Shown: positions 1 to 11,796 of the stretch, piece after piece | How the letters are laid out: every line of letters begins with the position of its first letter | Numbering within the stretch: position 1 is the stretch's first letter | Assembly (NCBI RefSeq): GCF_022605725.1 | Contig: NC_065547.1 | Location: 16,905,167 to 16,969,166 of the forward strand | Length of the DNA: 64,000 bases | Direction of reading: 5' to 3' | Source: Anthonomus grandis grandis | Lineage: Eukaryota; Arthropoda; Insecta; Coleoptera; Curculionidae | The notes under the pieces: generated by a model | The model's database searches: none | What the model was told of the DNA's origin: nothing | The model's input: the letters and a program-made list of their open reading frames with translations, nothing else | Program-made: the position numbers and the translations under genes

Positions 1-1207
1 TGCTCTGTAGGACATCGAGGTCGTCTATATGATGCTCTGAAATAAGTTTCTTTTTATAGAATATTCTCTAAAAGGAAAATACATATGCTTTAAACTTATA
101 TAGAACCAATACAACAAAAAAAGTTTTGCACCACATCACCTTATTCAGTTTTAAAATTAGGTTTTTATTTCCTTCTTTAAATTAAATATGTATTCAAGAG
201 AATAGTCTTTTATGTGGTAATAACATTGTTTTAGCTTATTTATTTCAATATGTCTTAATTAAATTAAAAAATGGCAAAATATAACTTATTTTGTTGTGTG
301 TAAATCTACTTTATATTTAAAACAAAGCCAATTACTATAATTGTACTATGATTATACACAAGTACTTCAACAGTTAAACCAAGTAAATGTTTATTTAGTT
401 GAAATAACCTATTATATTTTAGAATAAACAGTACTTTATTCTGACAATATAATTTTTTATTGTAACTGAATATTTATATACCATTTATTTAGATCAAATA
501 CATTTTTATTTGAAAGGTGTGATCCGGTACACATTATACACAAAAAAAGATAAAGGAAGGCCGGAAGACGCCATATTTGACCAAAAGAACTAGGAATCAT
601 GAGCTAATAAACAACGTGAAATTAAACCAATTAAGTTTTTTAAGATCTTATAATTAATATGCATACAATACGATTGCCTACCAAAAGTTTTTAAGGTTAT
701 ATGTAAGTACTTACCCTGAAATATAGGCCACAAATGACCCACGCCACATTGGTCCAAAAAGGTTTCCATTTCCATATATAGGAACTGTTAATTAGGTACA
801 CAATCCACAAGTTATGCGCACATCCACAGGTTATATACAAACAAACATTAAATGAATCGTAAAGAGCGAATAAATAATGGTGAATTTGATGAAAAACTCG
901 ATTTGACAAAAATCTATGAGTGACTTTCTTCCCAGTATCAAGCAAACAACGAACTGCCGGCCGACCGGTTCGCACCCGCAATTGCGCTTCGGGTGAGAGA
1001 TTCCTGTTGTAGTTCTAATGATTGAGTGTTGAAAAAGTACCTATTGAGTTATTTGTATTTAAACTTATTTGTTTGTGTTTAATAAATATATTATTAAACA
1101 CAAAATAAAAAAACGATTATTTGAAAAAATTAACTGAGTAACTCCTCTTATTTTTTAATTTAGTTTAAATAAATAATTATTTGTTATAATTTGTTTTGTT
1201 CAGATAG
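1..1207. other. AT-rich intergenic sequence
   Basis: No gene is convincing here. The first 500 bases are very AT-rich. A slightly more GC-rich patch at about 940-1010 contains a short stem (CACCCG with CGGGTG) but no tRNA fold. One possible short exon on the minus strand is listed separately. The open frames longer than 60 codons in this stretch do not resemble any family I know. Confidence 0.5.
715..784 (-). other. possible short host exon (SAM-like peptide)
   Basis: On the minus strand a polypyrimidine-poor AG (785-786) is followed by 70 open bases and then a consensus donor GTAAGT (714-709). The peptide contains FLDQCGVGHLWPIFQ, which has the feel of the first helices of a SAM domain (a FLxxxGLxxYxxxF-type pattern). 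No neighbouring exon was found, and the fragment is too short for a firm call. It could be chance open sequence. This is inference from a motif glance and a splice consensus only. Confidence 0.15.
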
Positions 1208-1228
1208 AAAACAAAAACACGAAAATAT

Positions 1229-1265
1229 CAGTTTTTATTTCAATAAGTGTTCAAAATGTTGCCCG
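1229..1265 (+). repeat. left terminal inverted repeat of DD41D element
   Basis: It is 37 bp long and identical to the reverse complement of 2611-2647. It overlaps the last codons of the transposase, whose stop codon (1237-1235) lies inside the repeat. The protein C-terminus (GQHFEHLLK) is therefore encoded by the transposon end itself. Confidence 0.9.
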
Positions 1266-2328
1266 TTTTTGGCCAAACAATGATATAGGTGATGTTCAAA
1301 TTCCTGACGGACATTTTCAAAAACATGTGGGATATCATGGCAGCTGTCGATGATGCGTTGACAAAGTTTATCCAAACTTTCGGGTTGGAGAGAAAACACA
1401 ATAGATTTCAAATGACCCCATAGAAAAAAGTTTAACGGCGTTATATCAGGAGATCTAGCAGGCCATTCTATAGGCCCCCTTCGCCCTATCCATTTATCTG
1501 GAAACTCGTCGTCTAGCCATTACCGAACGGGAAGAACATAGTGAGGAGGAGCGCCCTCTTGCTGGAAATATATTTCAGCCTCATCAAGTATAGGGTTTCC
1601 ATCATCATCGATTTGGTTTTCAATGGATTCAGTGATAAGCGAATTGATGGTATTTTCCAACATATCCAAATAAATGTCTCCATTTAAATTTCCGTTAATA
1701 AATAATGGCCCAATTACTTTATTTCCTAAAATGGCTGCCCATACATTAATTTTTTGAGGGTACTGGATATGCCCTTCTACAAATGCATGAGGATTTTCAT
1801 TGCTCCAATATCTACAGTTATGCTTATTAAGAAATCCATTTAGATAAAATGTGCATTCATCGCTGAAGCAGATATTCTTGACATGAATAGTATTATCATT
1901 AATCGCTTCAGTCATTTTTTCACAAAACTCAACTCGCCTATCGAAATCGTCTTCGGTTAACTCTTGCAATATTTTCATACTTTCATTTTGAACGGATGAA
2001 ATTTATGAAAGTTGGTAATGGTGTGAACAGAGCCTAATGAAATACCAGTGGCAGCAACAATTTTGCGTAATGAAGTATTAGGATTTATTCCAAAATGACT
2101 CAAAACTTCAACTTGAGCGGCTTCATCCAAAATTCGCCGATGATCACGTTTTTTATTTGCAACAGATCCAGTTTCAGTAAACTTAGTAACAAGGTCCAAA
2201 ACATACCTATGCGAAGTTATCTTCTCCGGATGTCTGGCGTTAAACGTGACGGCAGTTTGCAAAGCACATTGATTTTGGGCACCATAAATTAGAATAATTT
2301 CCACTCTTTCGGCTAGTGTGTAAACCAT
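1235..2328 (-). pseudogene. Tc1/mariner (DD41D) transposase, broken by a duplication and a stop
   Basis: The first open piece (2328-1975, 117 aa) begins MVYTLAERVEIIL and holds the DUF4817-like/HTH DNA-binding region. The second (1978-1520, 152 aa) continues the same protein in another frame. The two are separated by an 8-bp near-tandem duplication (ATGAAAGT/ATGAAAAT) that shifts the frame. The catalytic region follows: FSDECTF gives the first Asp, FQQEGAPPH shows Glu where Asp is expected, and then an in-frame TAA (1522-1520) sits where a Glu codon is likely. Reading on past the stop gives SPDITPLNFF, with Asn in place of the third Asp. Exactly 41 residues separate the second and third catalytic positions, which fits the DD41D group. 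Two catalytic positions are altered as well as the reading frame, so this copy is dead. Confidence 0.85.
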
Positions 2329-2610
2329 TTTGTAAGTAAATTCTTCACAAATAAATTTTCACTATTCCAAGACTGTCACAAATGTAATTGACGGCAAAAT
2401 AAATTCTTTATTTTCCTTAGCAACTATAAATAACTAAGCAGGTATAACAATAAATACAGTTCGCCCAGTATATCTGTGTTGATGAAAAGAATGCGGAAAA
2501 AAATTGAGGTTGTTATTTAGTATTTTCCACGTTTAATCTTCGGAATTGCTGTTTATGTTGGTAGTTTCCGTTTTAAATTATAAACGAATTGTAGATTTGG
2601 CAAACCCTAG

Positions 2611-2647
2611 CGGGCAACATTTTGAACACTTATTGAAATAAAAACTG
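2611..2647 (-). repeat. right terminal inverted repeat of DD41D element
   Basis: It is the exact inverse of 1229-1265. It lies upstream of the transposase start, about 280 bases from the ATG at 2328. Confidence 0.9.
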
Positions 2648-2670
2648 ATTTTTATGTTTTTGTTTGAGGT

Positions 2671-3976
2671 GATGAAAATCTTCCAACAAATATAATGGAG
2701 TTATCAACACCCTATCAGTTCTTCAGGTAAAACCTAATAAGTCAATTATTCCTTTTGCAGTTTAGTATGTAATTTGTTGATTTTTTTTTCAGATACTTTT
2801 TTACCGATGAGCTATTTGAGAAAATCACTGAAGAATCGAACCTCTACAGCAATCAAAAAAAATATTTCGAAACCGGCAAATATAACGACTGGAGAAATAA
2901 AGAAGTACATTGGTATCTGCATCTATATGTCGGTAATAAATATGTCAAATATCAGAAGATACTGGTCTGAGGAATATGGATTCGAAAAAATAAAAAACAC
3001 CATGAGTATCAATCGATTTGAAAAAATTTGTGAAATGCTAAATGCTTTCAATGATAACACGAAAATGCTTCCTAAAGATCATGTGGATCATGATCGTCTG
3101 CATAAATTGAGGCCAGTTATCGACTCTTTGAACAAAACGTTCCAAACTGTTCCATTTGAAAAGTGCCTATCTGTAGATGAGCAAATGTGTGCAACAAAGG
3201 CCCGACACTACATGAAACAGTATATGCCACTAAAGCCTCACAAGTGGGGCTATAAATTATATGTTTTATCTGGTGTTACGGGATATGCGTACCAATTTGA
3301 AATATACTCGGGCCAAGAAAATTCTGAGAAATACCGTTTTCCAAATGAGCCTGACCTTGGGGCTTCAGCAAACGTTGTTATACGCTTGTGCCGGTCAATT
3401 CCCAAAAACTGCAATTACATTGTCTATTTTGATAATTATTATACAGGAATTCCTCTGATGTCATATTTATTCTCAAATGGCATTCTTTCGCTAGGAACAG
3501 TGAGAAGGAATCGTTTGCCCAACTGCAAATTTTCTAGTGATACTGTTTTCAAAAAAAAAACGCGAGGTTCTTTCGAAGAATATGTAACTTCTTTTCAAAA
3601 TACTCCTTTTGCCTCAGTTTTATGGCTGGATAATAAAGCAGTCACATTACTTTCTACATACATGGGTTCTTCTCCAGTTCAAGAAGTGAAAAGGTTTGAT
3701 AAAAAAGAGAAAAAACGAGTGGAAGTACCATGTCCAAACTTAGTGTTAGAATATAACAAACATATGGGCGGAGTGGATCTTTTAGATAGTATTTTAGGGC
3801 GTTACAAAATCTCAATGAGAACCAGAAAATGGTACTGCAGAATTTTTTATCATTTAGTTGACATTACCATCATCAACGCATGGCTTCTCTATCGGAGGGT
3901 AGAGAGGCAAATAGGAACCACAGCCACAATGTCAATGGAAAAATTTCGTGCTGAAATCGCCAATTGTTTTTTGTGA
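2671..3976 (+). pseudogene. piggyBac-type transposase (PGBD-like), one intron, frameshifted, both ends truncated
   Basis: Coding sequence is visible from about 2671. Exon 1 ends at 2726 (…STPYQFFR), a 66-bp GT-AG intron spans 2727-2792, and exon 2 continues with RYFFTDELFEKI. One extra base in an A8 run (2855-2862) shifts the frame, after which the frame is open to the TGA at 3974-3976. The DDE_Tnp_1_7 core is well kept. The catalytic Asp positions are recognisable in SVDEQM, YFDNYYTG and GGVDLLD (two Asp). The usual ~100-residue N-terminus is missing: the frame meets a stop at 2665-2667, at the edge of the neighbouring DD41D element. The C-terminal Cys-rich zinc finger is also missing. Transposases of this family cut and paste at TTAA. 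This copy cannot make a full protein unless the A run is corrected in the transcript. Confidence 0.88.
2727..2792 (+). other. spliceosomal intron inside the piggyBac coding region
   Basis: The donor is CAG|GTAAAA and the acceptor is TTTTTTTTTCAG|A with a strong pyrimidine tract. Removing it joins QFF to RYFFTDEL in one frame, which matches the usual order in this family. An earlier AG (2759-2760) would break the frame. Confidence 0.7.
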
Positions 3977-4019
3977 AAAATGCAAAGTTCACCTATGTTT
4001 GAATAAAAATAAAAATTGT

Positions 4020-4055
4020 TTTGGTAACTTTGGTAACTTTGGTAACTTTGGTAAC
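4020..4055 (+). repeat. 9-bp minisatellite, four copies
   Basis: There are four perfect tandem copies of TTTGGTAAC shortly after the piggyBac stop. Minus-strand open frames across it that read QSYQSYQSY are an artefact of the repeat. Confidence 0.9.
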
Positions 4056-4235
4056 TTAAGATCATTTTTCCTTTTTTTTGTATCATAAGTGCGTGTTGTA
4101 GCATATGTGATACATTTAAACAAAATTAAAAAAATATATAATAAAAAAACAAAAGATTTTTTAAAATATTTTTTACCCATTCACAGCACTAATACCTAAC
4201 CAAAAATATTTTTTTTGAATAAATTTAAAAAATCA

Positions 4236-4424
4236 TGCATTGTAGGGTTAAAATTTTTAAGGGGATGACCCTGGAGGGCAGAGGGTGAAAGGCGGTGAAG
4301 TAATTTTAGGTTAGAAAGTTGTCGCCCTTGACAAACCTTTTGACGTATTTCGGCGTTTTTTTTTAAACAGTGGTTTTCGATAAATCCGTGGTGGGAAGTT
4401 TTCAAATGAACACCCTGTATACAT
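4236..4424 (-). repeat. fragment of an unclassified dispersed insect-type repeat
   Basis: This stretch is more GC-rich than its flanks and ends in ACACCCTGTATAC (inverse: GTATACAGGGTGT). Many arthropod dispersed repeats end in such an ACAGGGTG box. The same CCCTGTAT box occurs twice in each satellite unit. No coding capacity is recognisable; the 69-codon minus-strand frame is probably chance. Confidence 0.4.
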
Positions 4425-5010
4425 ATTCCCTTTAATACTGAATATTTATTACCGAATATTTTTTAACTTTCTAATCTGAAAAGAAATTAAATTGTAATAT
4501 ATTGGCCCTAAGTAAACTATAAAATGGAAATTTAGCTGTTTTGTAATTAAGTGGTACACATATTATCATGTATATTATTTCTGGTTCCCTGATAATGAGA
4601 AACTTGTTTTTGTGAGATATTAGTTTTTTGTACAAACGAGAAAAACATTTTGTACTATGTAAAGTCGATCTCTTACTGATCTCAGAATTATATAATAATT
4701 CAGTTGATTATAGTTTGTTCTTTTTGTAAATTATTTTGAGAATATAATTTTGGACAACTTTCAATGATTGAGAATTTAATTTGTATATACCACCTCATAC
4801 TTACTATAATACAATATGATAGCAACGACTCTGCCAAAGATTTATAAATCTCTCGAATCACATAGATGAGCTTTTGAATTAAACTACGAATTTTTCATCA
4901 ATTATGATCTTAATCTTAGTTGTTTTAATTAGTAATCTTTGTTGATTTCTTCATTATTTTGATGGTTTAATAGTATTTTATTAGGAGGTGGAGTAATTAT
5001 TTGTTCAGAT
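4425..5010. other. AT-rich spacer before satellite array 1
   Basis: Nothing recognisable was seen. The satellite begins abruptly at about 5011 with the standard unit head. Confidence 0.5.
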
Positions 5011-8000
5011 ATAACAAGTATAGTCGCTTCGCTCCTATACTTTTGGTCCGTGGGGACCAGTTTGGAACCTTTAAGTCTTGTCTGTGAATGGCTATAAAGG
5101 AATTCTTAAAAAAAACACAAAAATTATCAAGTGTAGTAACGTTTATATGCCAAGGAAAGAGATGACCAGTGGTTGGGGTATCATGCTTCAAAGAACCATA
5201 ATTTGTTATATAGTCGCGTTGTGTTAGTATACTATCTTATATTTCAAATATCTGTCGAAGTATATTCTAAATAAAGCCTGAATACCAAATTCGAACAGAA
5301 TCGGACCAATAGCAAAAAAGTTACGGTAGTCATGTGACCTAGGCTGACTCAAATGTCAGTTATCTGTCATAATTTATTCCTTGTATCCTAAAGAAACCAT
5401 AAATACCAAATTCAGAGAGAAGTTTCCATAAGGGTCTATTTATTGAAATAGAACAAACAGGGATTTTACGTCGATTTGTTTTAATTTTTCTTTTTGTTTT
5501 GAAATATAATAGTAATAAAATATCAAAAGAATTGACAGGAGGAGAATAAGAAATAAAAGAAACCATCAACGAATCGAATCGAAGCTATAGACGCCGAGAT
5601 ATTAGTAAAAATGTAGGAAAAACAAAAGAAAACTGTTTTTTTCCCACGGTATTATTTCTTTTTCTTAAAATAATTATTGACAAATTTTAGATTTAGCCCT
5701 AAACTGGCAATTTTCACTAAAAAAACCCAAGAAAAAAAATTTTTTTTTTGGTCGAAAATCGAAAGGGGTATAGCCATGAAAAATTGCCAAAAAAATGGTT
5801 TTTATTTTTTTATAAATAAACTATAAATCTGACAACTTCTTGTATTAAATAAGAGTTCTTCGCTATATTAAGAGGTATTCGCCTGTCAAAACGAATCGGT
5901 TCTAGCTATTATACAATCGGAGAAAATTAGAAAAAACTATTAAACATAAATATCGAATTATCAAGAGCCCTATGGAAAAAATTCAATTTTTTATTTTTCT
6001 AACCTGTACTACTTCAGAGTATCTTTAAAAAAGATTATTACCAATTTGACTCTAAAATGAACGGAAAACCTATTTCTCTGCATTTTTCGATTTTCGAACA
6101 AAATCCGGGGTCAAAATGACCATTTTTCCAAAATATGCTCCGAATTCAAAATTTCTTTTTTCTGGTTAAAGACCATTCAAAAACCAATAAAAAAGCTTTA
6201 TGACAAAATCTTCCACGATTTATATGAGTGCCATAATATAAAGGGAAAAATTAGATTCCATAAGAGCCTATGTATAGGGATAAGACAACCGGGATTTTAC
6301 GTCGATTTTTTTAATTTTTCAGTTTTATTTCGAAAGGCAATTGTAATAAAATATAAAAAGAATTAACAGGAGGAGAATAAGGAATAATAAAAACCATCAA
6401 CCAATTGAATCGAAGCTATAGAAGTCGAGATATTAGTAAAAATGTTAAAAAAAATAAAAGAAAACTCGTTTTTTTCCACGGTACCATTTTTTTTCTTAAA
6501 ATGATAATTGACAAATTATAATGCAAGCCCTAAGTTGGCAATTTCCAGTAAAAAAAACCCAAGAAAAAAAAATTTTTTTTTGCTCCAAAATCGAAAGGGG
6601 TATAGCTATGAAAAATTGTGAAAAAATGGTTTTTATTTTTTTCTAACTAAACTATAACTCTAACAACTTTTTGCCTTAAACAAAAGTTCTAGGGAATATT
6701 ACGAGGTATTCGAATGTTAAAACTAATTGATTATAGCTATCACAGATTCGGAGAAAATTGTAAAAAACTATAATTCATAAATATCGAATTATCAAGAGCC
6801 CTATGAAAAAATTTCATTTTTTTATTTTTCTATCAGGTACTACTTCAGGATACCTTTCAAAAAGGTTATTATCGATTTGACTCTAAAATGAACAGAAAAC
6901 CTATTTATTTGCATTTATCGATTTTCGAACAAAACCGGGCCCAAAATTAAAATTTTTTCAAAACATGCTCCAAATTCCAAATTTCTTTTTTCTGGCTAAA
7001 GACCATTCAAAAAGGAATGAAAAAGCTTAATGACAAAAATTTTCAAAATCTATAATAATACTACAATATTATGAAAGAAGATAAGTTCCCTTTAAAGCAT
7101 ATCCAACCGATGATTTTTTAATTTGTTTTTCAAAGGCAAATCTAAGAAACAATTAAGTTAAAAGCAATAGGGTACTACAAAATATTATCTATAAATATAT
7201 ACATATAATCTAATAGGAAATTTCAATCAAATCGGGCGAATACGAAAGAAATTTTGATAGTCACGTGACTTAAAAACGCAATATTTTAAAAATTTGTAAA
7301 AATTCAATAATGGCATCCTAATAAAACTCTAAATACCAAATTTTAACCCAATCGGATCAATAGCAAATAAGTTATGGAAGTCACGTGACTTTAAAATTCA
7401 ATATGCCAAATTTCTGTCATAATTTATTACTTGCATCTTAAATAAAGCCCAAATTCCAAATTTCAACCCAATCGGATCAATAGCAAAAGAATTATCAAAG
7501 TCACGTGACTTTAAAATATAATTTGACAATTATCTGTTAAAATTTATTAATTGTATCCTAAATAAAGCATAAATACCAAATTTGAACCCAATCAGACCAA
7601 TAGCAAAAAAGTTACAATAGTCACGTGACCTGGAAGTCAAATGTCAAATATCTGTGAAAAATTAATAATTGCATCCTAAATAAACCCCAAATACAAAATT
7701 TCAATCAAATCGGACAAATAGGAAGAAAGTTAAGGTAGTCACGTGACCTTAAAACATAGTCATGTCAAATATCTGTTAAAATTTCTTAATCTTATCCGAA
7801 ATAGGTACTAGGTCCCAAATTTCAACCAAATCGCATCAATACCAAAAAAGTTATGATACTCGAGTAACCTTAAAAATCAATAATTTCAAAAAATTTTTAT
7901 TTACATCCCAAAAGCAATGTTTAAGAATTGTTAACATTTATTAATAATAAATTAAATAGTAAAAACTCACCAAATATCTAAATTTTTATTTTAAATTAAA

Positions 8001-9380
8001 TAGATCATTACGACTGACCCGTGTATATATTCGATTAATTTTAATAAAATAATCGGGCAAATTTCATTTCGTCTCACCCCGGTATAAAACCACTGACTTT
8101 TCAAAAAAACGGCATTTTTCGAAGACGTCAAAATGTTTGCCGAATTTTCCTGGCCGCAATACACAATTTCCCCAATTGATATGCACAGATTCGGAAAGCC
8201 CATTCATTTTCTGATTCGGTGCTTCCTTTCCCTGATCGTTTCCGGTTCATTTTCATTCATAATTTTACAAAAAACCCAACCAAGTCCCGGCCACCTGTCA
8301 CGAGCAAAAAATTTTTATCCACCATGCGTCAAAGTATTGTTCCCACTAGCCATTTCATCAGAGTTTAGGTTGACACCTCCAATTACCTGCAAAAACGCAA
8401 AAAAATTGACTTTTTTCATAAAATCGCATTTTTCGGGTACTTGTACTATCGCTGGAACCCTGAAATTTTAGTATGTGTTGTAAAAGAAAATTTCGGATCC
8501 TTTAGATGTTGTTTGATCTTTTCACCATGTACAGGGACGTGGCAAATGAATTAAACGCGAAAATTCGAATTGCTCAGAACCTATTAATGCTGGAAGATTG
8601 TAATTTTACACAAATAATGGGGCTATTAAAGTATTTAATCCCTGAGAACATAAATGGTCCAGGTGCCACCACTAAAAAGTTATTAAATAAAATGTGATTT
8701 TCAGGTCGGACCTTCATGGGTAAAGTTCATTATTACTCGCCCTGTATGGTTCCCAAAAATTTCGGTTATATGGCATATAAAAGGTAAAGGATGAAGTTAT
8801 TTTTTGAAAAAAAAATTTTTCCCAAAATAAGTATCGTTTGGCAGAAAATTCCAAAAAACTGAAAATGCTAGAACTCGTAAAATAAATTTTTTACAAAAAA
8901 AAGCTCCAAGTATGTTAAATCTCTTATAAAACGAAGTCTTTTCGCCGAAACACTTTTTTTATAAAAATTTTTTTTTAGCCTCTGGAGAAGTTTGAATTTT
9001 TTTTTTAGTCACTTTTGTTCCCTTATAATAACTCACCCTGTATACCGATCTGGCCCAAAAAGTATACAGACACGTAAGCCCCAAGAACCCATATATCCTG
9101 AAAATTTCAGCTCGATTAAATGCTTTAAAATTGAGATCTCGTGAGCAACTCGATTTTTACCAATTTTTTTACGAATTTTTGACTTTGAGACAGTACCGCT
9201 CCGTTTGATGGTACCCGAAAAAAAATTCGTTTACGGATCCATCATTCCCAATGTATTGAGAGACCCTATGCCAAATTTCATCGTTTCGCTAGCCATACAG
9301 CCAAAGATATGAATTTTTATTTCCAAAAAAACACGATTTTTCGGGCCCGACCTCGCGTGCATAATATAGTCTGCGACTAT
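5011..9380. repeat. satellite unit 1 (4370 bp, B doubled, cassette alpha)
   Basis: The unit starts with the head motif ATAACAAGTATAGTCGC. Block B is present twice (landmark GGATTTTAC at 5461 and 6292, period 831). Palindromes GTCACGTGAC begin at 7260, 7380, 7500, 7620 and 7738. The core open frames are 8133-8471 and 8506-8697. The tail cassette is alpha (9070-9165). The head is of type a and its first palindrome is degenerate (GTCATGTGAC). Confidence 0.92.
5461..7122. repeat. doubled block B in unit 1
   Basis: Two tandem copies of about 831 bp diverge by roughly 10-15 percent by eye. Each holds a GGAGGAGAATAAG patch, an A-run/T-run dyad and a TTCGATTTTC-like stretch. The two copies are clearly different subtypes: the first has AATTGACAGGAGGAG and the second AATTAACAGGAGGAG. 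The doubling therefore predates the spread of long units. Long units 5, 8 and 11 have the same pair in the same order. Confidence 0.85.
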
Positions 9381-11796
9381 ATAACAAGTATAGTCGCTTC
9401 GCTCCTATACTTTTGGTCCGTGGGGACCAGTTTGGAACCTTTAGGTCTTGTCTGTGAATGGCTATAAAGGAATTCTTAAAAAAAAACAAAAATTATCAGG
9501 TGTACCGACGATTATATGCCAAGGAAAGAGATGACCAGTGGTTGGGGTATCATGCTTCAAAGAACCATAATTTATTATATAGTCGCGTTGTGTGTCAAAA
9601 TACTCTCTTATATTTCAAATATCTGTCTAAGTATATTAGTTGTATTCTAAATAAAGCCTGAATACCAAATTCGAACAGAATCGGACCAATAGCAAAAAAG
9701 TTACGGTAGTCATGTGACCTAGGCTGACTCAAATGTCAGTTATCTGTCATAATTTATTCCTTGTATCCTAAAGAAACCATAAATACCAAATTCAGAGAGA
9801 AGTTCCCATAAGGGTCTATTTATTGAAATAGAACAAACGTGGATTTTACGTCGATTTGTTTTAATTTTCCTTTTTGTTTTGAAATATAATAGTAATAAAA
9901 TATCAAAAGAATTGACAGGAGGAGAATAAGAAATAAAAGAAACCATCAACGAATCGAATCGAAGCTATAGACGCCGAGATATTAGTAAAAATGTAGGAAA
10001 AACAAAAGAAAACTGGTTTTTTTTCACGGTATAATTTTTTTTTCCTAAAATAATTATTGACAAATTATAATGTAAGCCCTAAGTTGGCAATTTCCAGTAA
10101 AAAAAACCCAAGAAAAAAAAAATTTTTTTTGCTCCAAAATCGAAAGGGGTATAGCCATGAAAAATTGTGAAAAAATGGTTTTTATTTTTTTATAAATAAA
10201 CTATAACTCTGACAACTTTTTGTCTTAAACAAAAGTTTTCGGGAATATTACGAGGTATCCGATTGTTAAAACGAATTGATTATAGCTATCACAGAATCGG
10301 AGAAAATTGTAAAAAACTATTAAACATAAATATCGAAATATCAAGAGCCCTATGGAAAAATTTCAACTTTTTATTTTTCTATCTTGTACTACTTCAGGAT
10401 ACCTTTCAAAAAGGTTATTATCGATTTGACTCTAAAATGAACAGAAAACCTATTTATTTGCATTTATCGATTTTCAAACAAAATCCGGCCCAAAATGAAA
10501 ATTTTTCAAAACATGCTCCAAATTCAAAATTTCTTTTTTCTGGCTAAAGACCATTCAAAAAGTAATAAAAAAGCTTTATGACAAAATTTTTCAAAATATA
10601 TAATAATGCTACAATATTACGAAAGAAGATAAGTTCCCTTTAAAGCCTATGTATTCGAACCGATGATATTTTAATTTTTTTTTTAAGGCAAATTTACGAA
10701 ATAATTTAACTAATTAAGATAAAAGGAATAGGGTAATACAAAATATTATCTACAAATATATACATATCATCTAATAGCAAATTTCAATCAAATGGGAAAT
10801 TTTGATAGTCACGTGACCCTAGAACTTAATATTTTAAAATTTTGCAAAAAATCAACAATTGCATCCTAAATAAACTCCAAATTCCAAATTTGAACCCAAT
10901 TGAATCAATAGCAAAAAAGTTATGGAAGTCACGTGACTTTAAAATTCAATTTGTCAATTATCTGTCAAAATTTATTAATTGTATCCTAAATAAAGCATAA
11001 ATACCAAATTTGAATCCAATCGGACTCATAGCAAAAAAGTTACAATAGTCACGTGACCCGGAAGTGAAATATCAAATATCTATGAAAAATTAATAATTGC
11101 ATCCTAAATAAAGCATAAATACCAAATTTGAACCCAATCGGACTCATAGCAAAAAAGTTACAATAGTCACGTGACCCGGAAGTCAAATGTCAAATATCTG
11201 TCAAAAATTAATAATTGCATCCTAAATAAACCCCAAATACCAAATTTGAACCCAATCAGACCAATAGCAAAAAAGTTACAATAGTCACGTGACCCGGAAG
11301 TCAAATGTCAAATATCTGTCAAAAATTAATAATTGCATCCTAAATAAAGCCCAAATACCAAATTTCAAGCAAATCGGACAAATAGGAAGAAAGTTAAGGT
11401 AGTCACGTGACCTTAAAATATAGTCATGTCAAATATCTGTAAAAATTTAGTAATCTTATCCGAAATAGGTACTAGGTACCACATTTCAACCAAATCGCAC
11501 CAATACCAAAAAAGTTATGATACTCGACTAACCTTAAAAATCAATAATTTCAAAATTTTTTTATTTATATCCCAAAAGCAATGTTTAAGAATTGTTAACA
11601 TTTACTAATAATAAACTAAATAGTAAAAACTCACCTAATATCTACATTTTTATTTTAAATTAAATAGATCATTACGACTGACCCGTGTATATATTCGAAT
11701 AATTTTAATAAAATAATCGGGCAAATTTCATTTCGTCTCACCCCGGTATAAAGACACTGACATTTCAAAAAAACGGCATTTTTCGAAGACGTCAAA

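Larger units (their letters stand above)
1229..2647 (-). mobile_element. Tc1/mariner-superfamily element, DD41D type, degenerate
   Basis: The element is about 1.42 kb and is bounded by perfect 37-bp inverted repeats (1229-1265 and 2611-2647). A weaker extension outside them (AAACAAAAACA at about 1209-1219, matched in inverse at about 2655-2665) suggests the true ends lie 10-20 bases further out. No clean TA target duplication could be fixed. It carries one minus-strand transposase with two disabling changes. The right end abuts the piggyBac relic that starts at about 2671. The 2329-2610 interval is its untranslated leader. Confidence 0.85.

Noticed and set aside
960..1000. tRNA- or SINE-like B box (GGTTCGCACCC)
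   Set aside because: No A box at the right distance, no acceptor stem and no tRNA fold; only a 6-bp stem is present.
3889..4180. Minus-strand frames rich in QSY or KLP repeats
   Set aside because: They are created by the 9-bp TTTGGTAAC repeat and the opposite strand of the piggyBac gene.
5533..5560. GGAGGAG before an open frame as a ribosome binding site
   Set aside because: The sequence is eukaryotic; the motif is simply part of repeated block B.
9289..9489. Minus-strand frames with DLKVPNWSPRTKSIGAKRLYLLY across unit heads
   Set aside because: The frame recurs because the head is repeated; it breaks variably in the following sequence and shows no family features.
10808..11411. CRISPR-like regular spacing
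   Set aside because: The monomers are 118-120 bp and similar throughout, with no unique spacers and no cas genes; this is a satellite sub-array in eukaryotic DNA.
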